64,000 nt of DNA, from the NCBI RefSeq assembly GCF_002160985.1, contig NZ_NFLQ01000002.1, positions 207,664 to 271,663 on the forward strand. Direction: 5' to 3'. The stretch is from Lachnoclostridium sp. An118 (GTDB lineage Bacteria > Bacillota > Clostridia > Lachnospirales > Lachnospiraceae). How positions within the stretch are numbered: position 1 is the first letter of the stretch; every line of letters starts with the position of its first letter. Below are positions 63,776-64,000 of the stretch, in pieces. The translations under genes were made by a program, and so were the position numbers. The notes below the pieces were generated by a model. The model did no database searches, had not been told where the DNA came from, and saw only the letters and a list, made by a program, of their open reading frames with translations.

Positions 63776-63805
63776 ACAGATTGCGCCCTGTGCGCAATCT
63801 GTTTT
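63776..63805 (+). terminator. Terminator after the HMA-like gene
   Basis: Perfect 11-bp stem ACAGATTGCGC/GCGCAATCTGT, loop CCTGT, followed by TTT. Confidence 0.82.
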
Positions 63806-63810
63806 GTAAT

Positions 63811-63848
63811 CAAAATGTTATAGTATGAAGTATACAAATAACATTTTG
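63811..63848. repeat. Perfect 11-bp inverted repeat
   Basis: CAAAATGTTAT (63811-63821) and ATAACATTTTG (63838-63848), 16 bases apart, AT-rich, no U-tract. It could be an operator or the stem of an element end. Confidence 0.6.
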
Positions 63849-64000
63849 GGATGGTTCCGCTTCGCGGAAATTACAGACAAGGGTAGTGTCAAATAAGTTA
63901 TGAAAAAGCGAAGCCTAAAAAATAGGCTCCGATTGAACCTTGAAAATCGCAGATATGAAGTTTGATGGCAGCTCACGCCACCCTTGACAGCACACAAAAG
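63849..64000. other. Unassigned terminal stretch, possibly a mobile-element edge
   Basis: No gene fits this segment. It contains short hairpins (TTCCGCTTCGCGGAA, AGCCTAAAAAATAGGCT) and phrases such as GGGTAGTGTCAAATAAGTTATG that look like the non-coding end of an insertion sequence. No transposase frame or terminal repeat pair is visible inside the window, so this is a weak call. Confidence 0.25.

Overview
The window looks like a chromosomal stretch of a GC-rich, spore-forming, anaerobic gut-type Clostridia, most likely a Lachnospiraceae member. This is inferred from spoIVA and a SpoVB-type flippase, acetate formation by pta-ackA, a free-standing 2-hydroxyacyl-CoA dehydratase activase-type protein, AGGAGG ribosome-binding sites, and close-to-consensus TTGACA/TATAAT promoters. 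Genus cannot be fixed from sequence alone. There is no phage, no CRISPR array and no complete insertion sequence. Accessory signs are limited to tandem repeats, one decayed gene and a possible mobile-element edge at the right end.

Layout. 1-5634: the end of a TRAP transporter (DctM then DctP), a two-component system, a small membrane protein with an RsgI-type autoproteolysis motif, and a PepSY lipoprotein. 5793-7473 (minus): aroD and a YdiB-type shikimate/quinate dehydrogenase. 7648-13103: spoIVA, an ABC exporter pair, mgsA and a methyltransferase. 13184-19165: hsp33, nadE, then four poorly known genes ending in a FUSC-like membrane protein. 19305-23699: an S1-domain protein (minus), CBS/DRTGG pyrophosphatase, flavin reductase, SpoVB-like flippase (minus). 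23870-28046: Rrf2 regulator, IscS, NifU-like scaffold, MnmA and a PHP phosphatase, an Fe-S/thiolation operon with a clear operator.

28175-34141 is the lower-glycolysis cluster gapA-pgk-tpiA-(hydrolase)-gpmI. Its core genes carry codon usage typical of very high expression, and three 119-bp tandem structured repeats lie between pgk and tpiA. 34279-35284 is a more AT-rich pocket with an HD-domain protein and an internally deleted HAD phosphatase. 35378-39649 (minus) is a giant activase-type ATPase, followed by a rhomboid-like zinc-ribbon protein, pyk, a TrmB-like regulator with lysA, a lipoprotein and a TauE-type transporter. 46514-46593 is tRNA-Leu(CAA). 46762-54704 holds polA, coaE, a walJ-like hydrolase, the ACT/DUF711 pair, degV and tmcAL. 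54844-59382 holds mgtE, pta, ackA, a DUF177 protein and rpmF. 59555-63172 is the fructose operon fruR-fruK-fruA behind repeated operators. The end holds a candidate structured small RNA with its own promoter and terminator, a small HMA-like protein and unexplained terminal sequence.

Together the genes describe sugar uptake by the fructose PTS feeding glycolysis, pyruvate kinase and acetate kinase, with methylglyoxal synthase as a phosphate-stress bypass. The points most worth a second look are the candidate small RNA at 63239-63384, the 119-bp repeats at 30512-30868, the mini-RsgI protein at 4351-4761, and the promoter/hairpin arrangement in front of mgtE.
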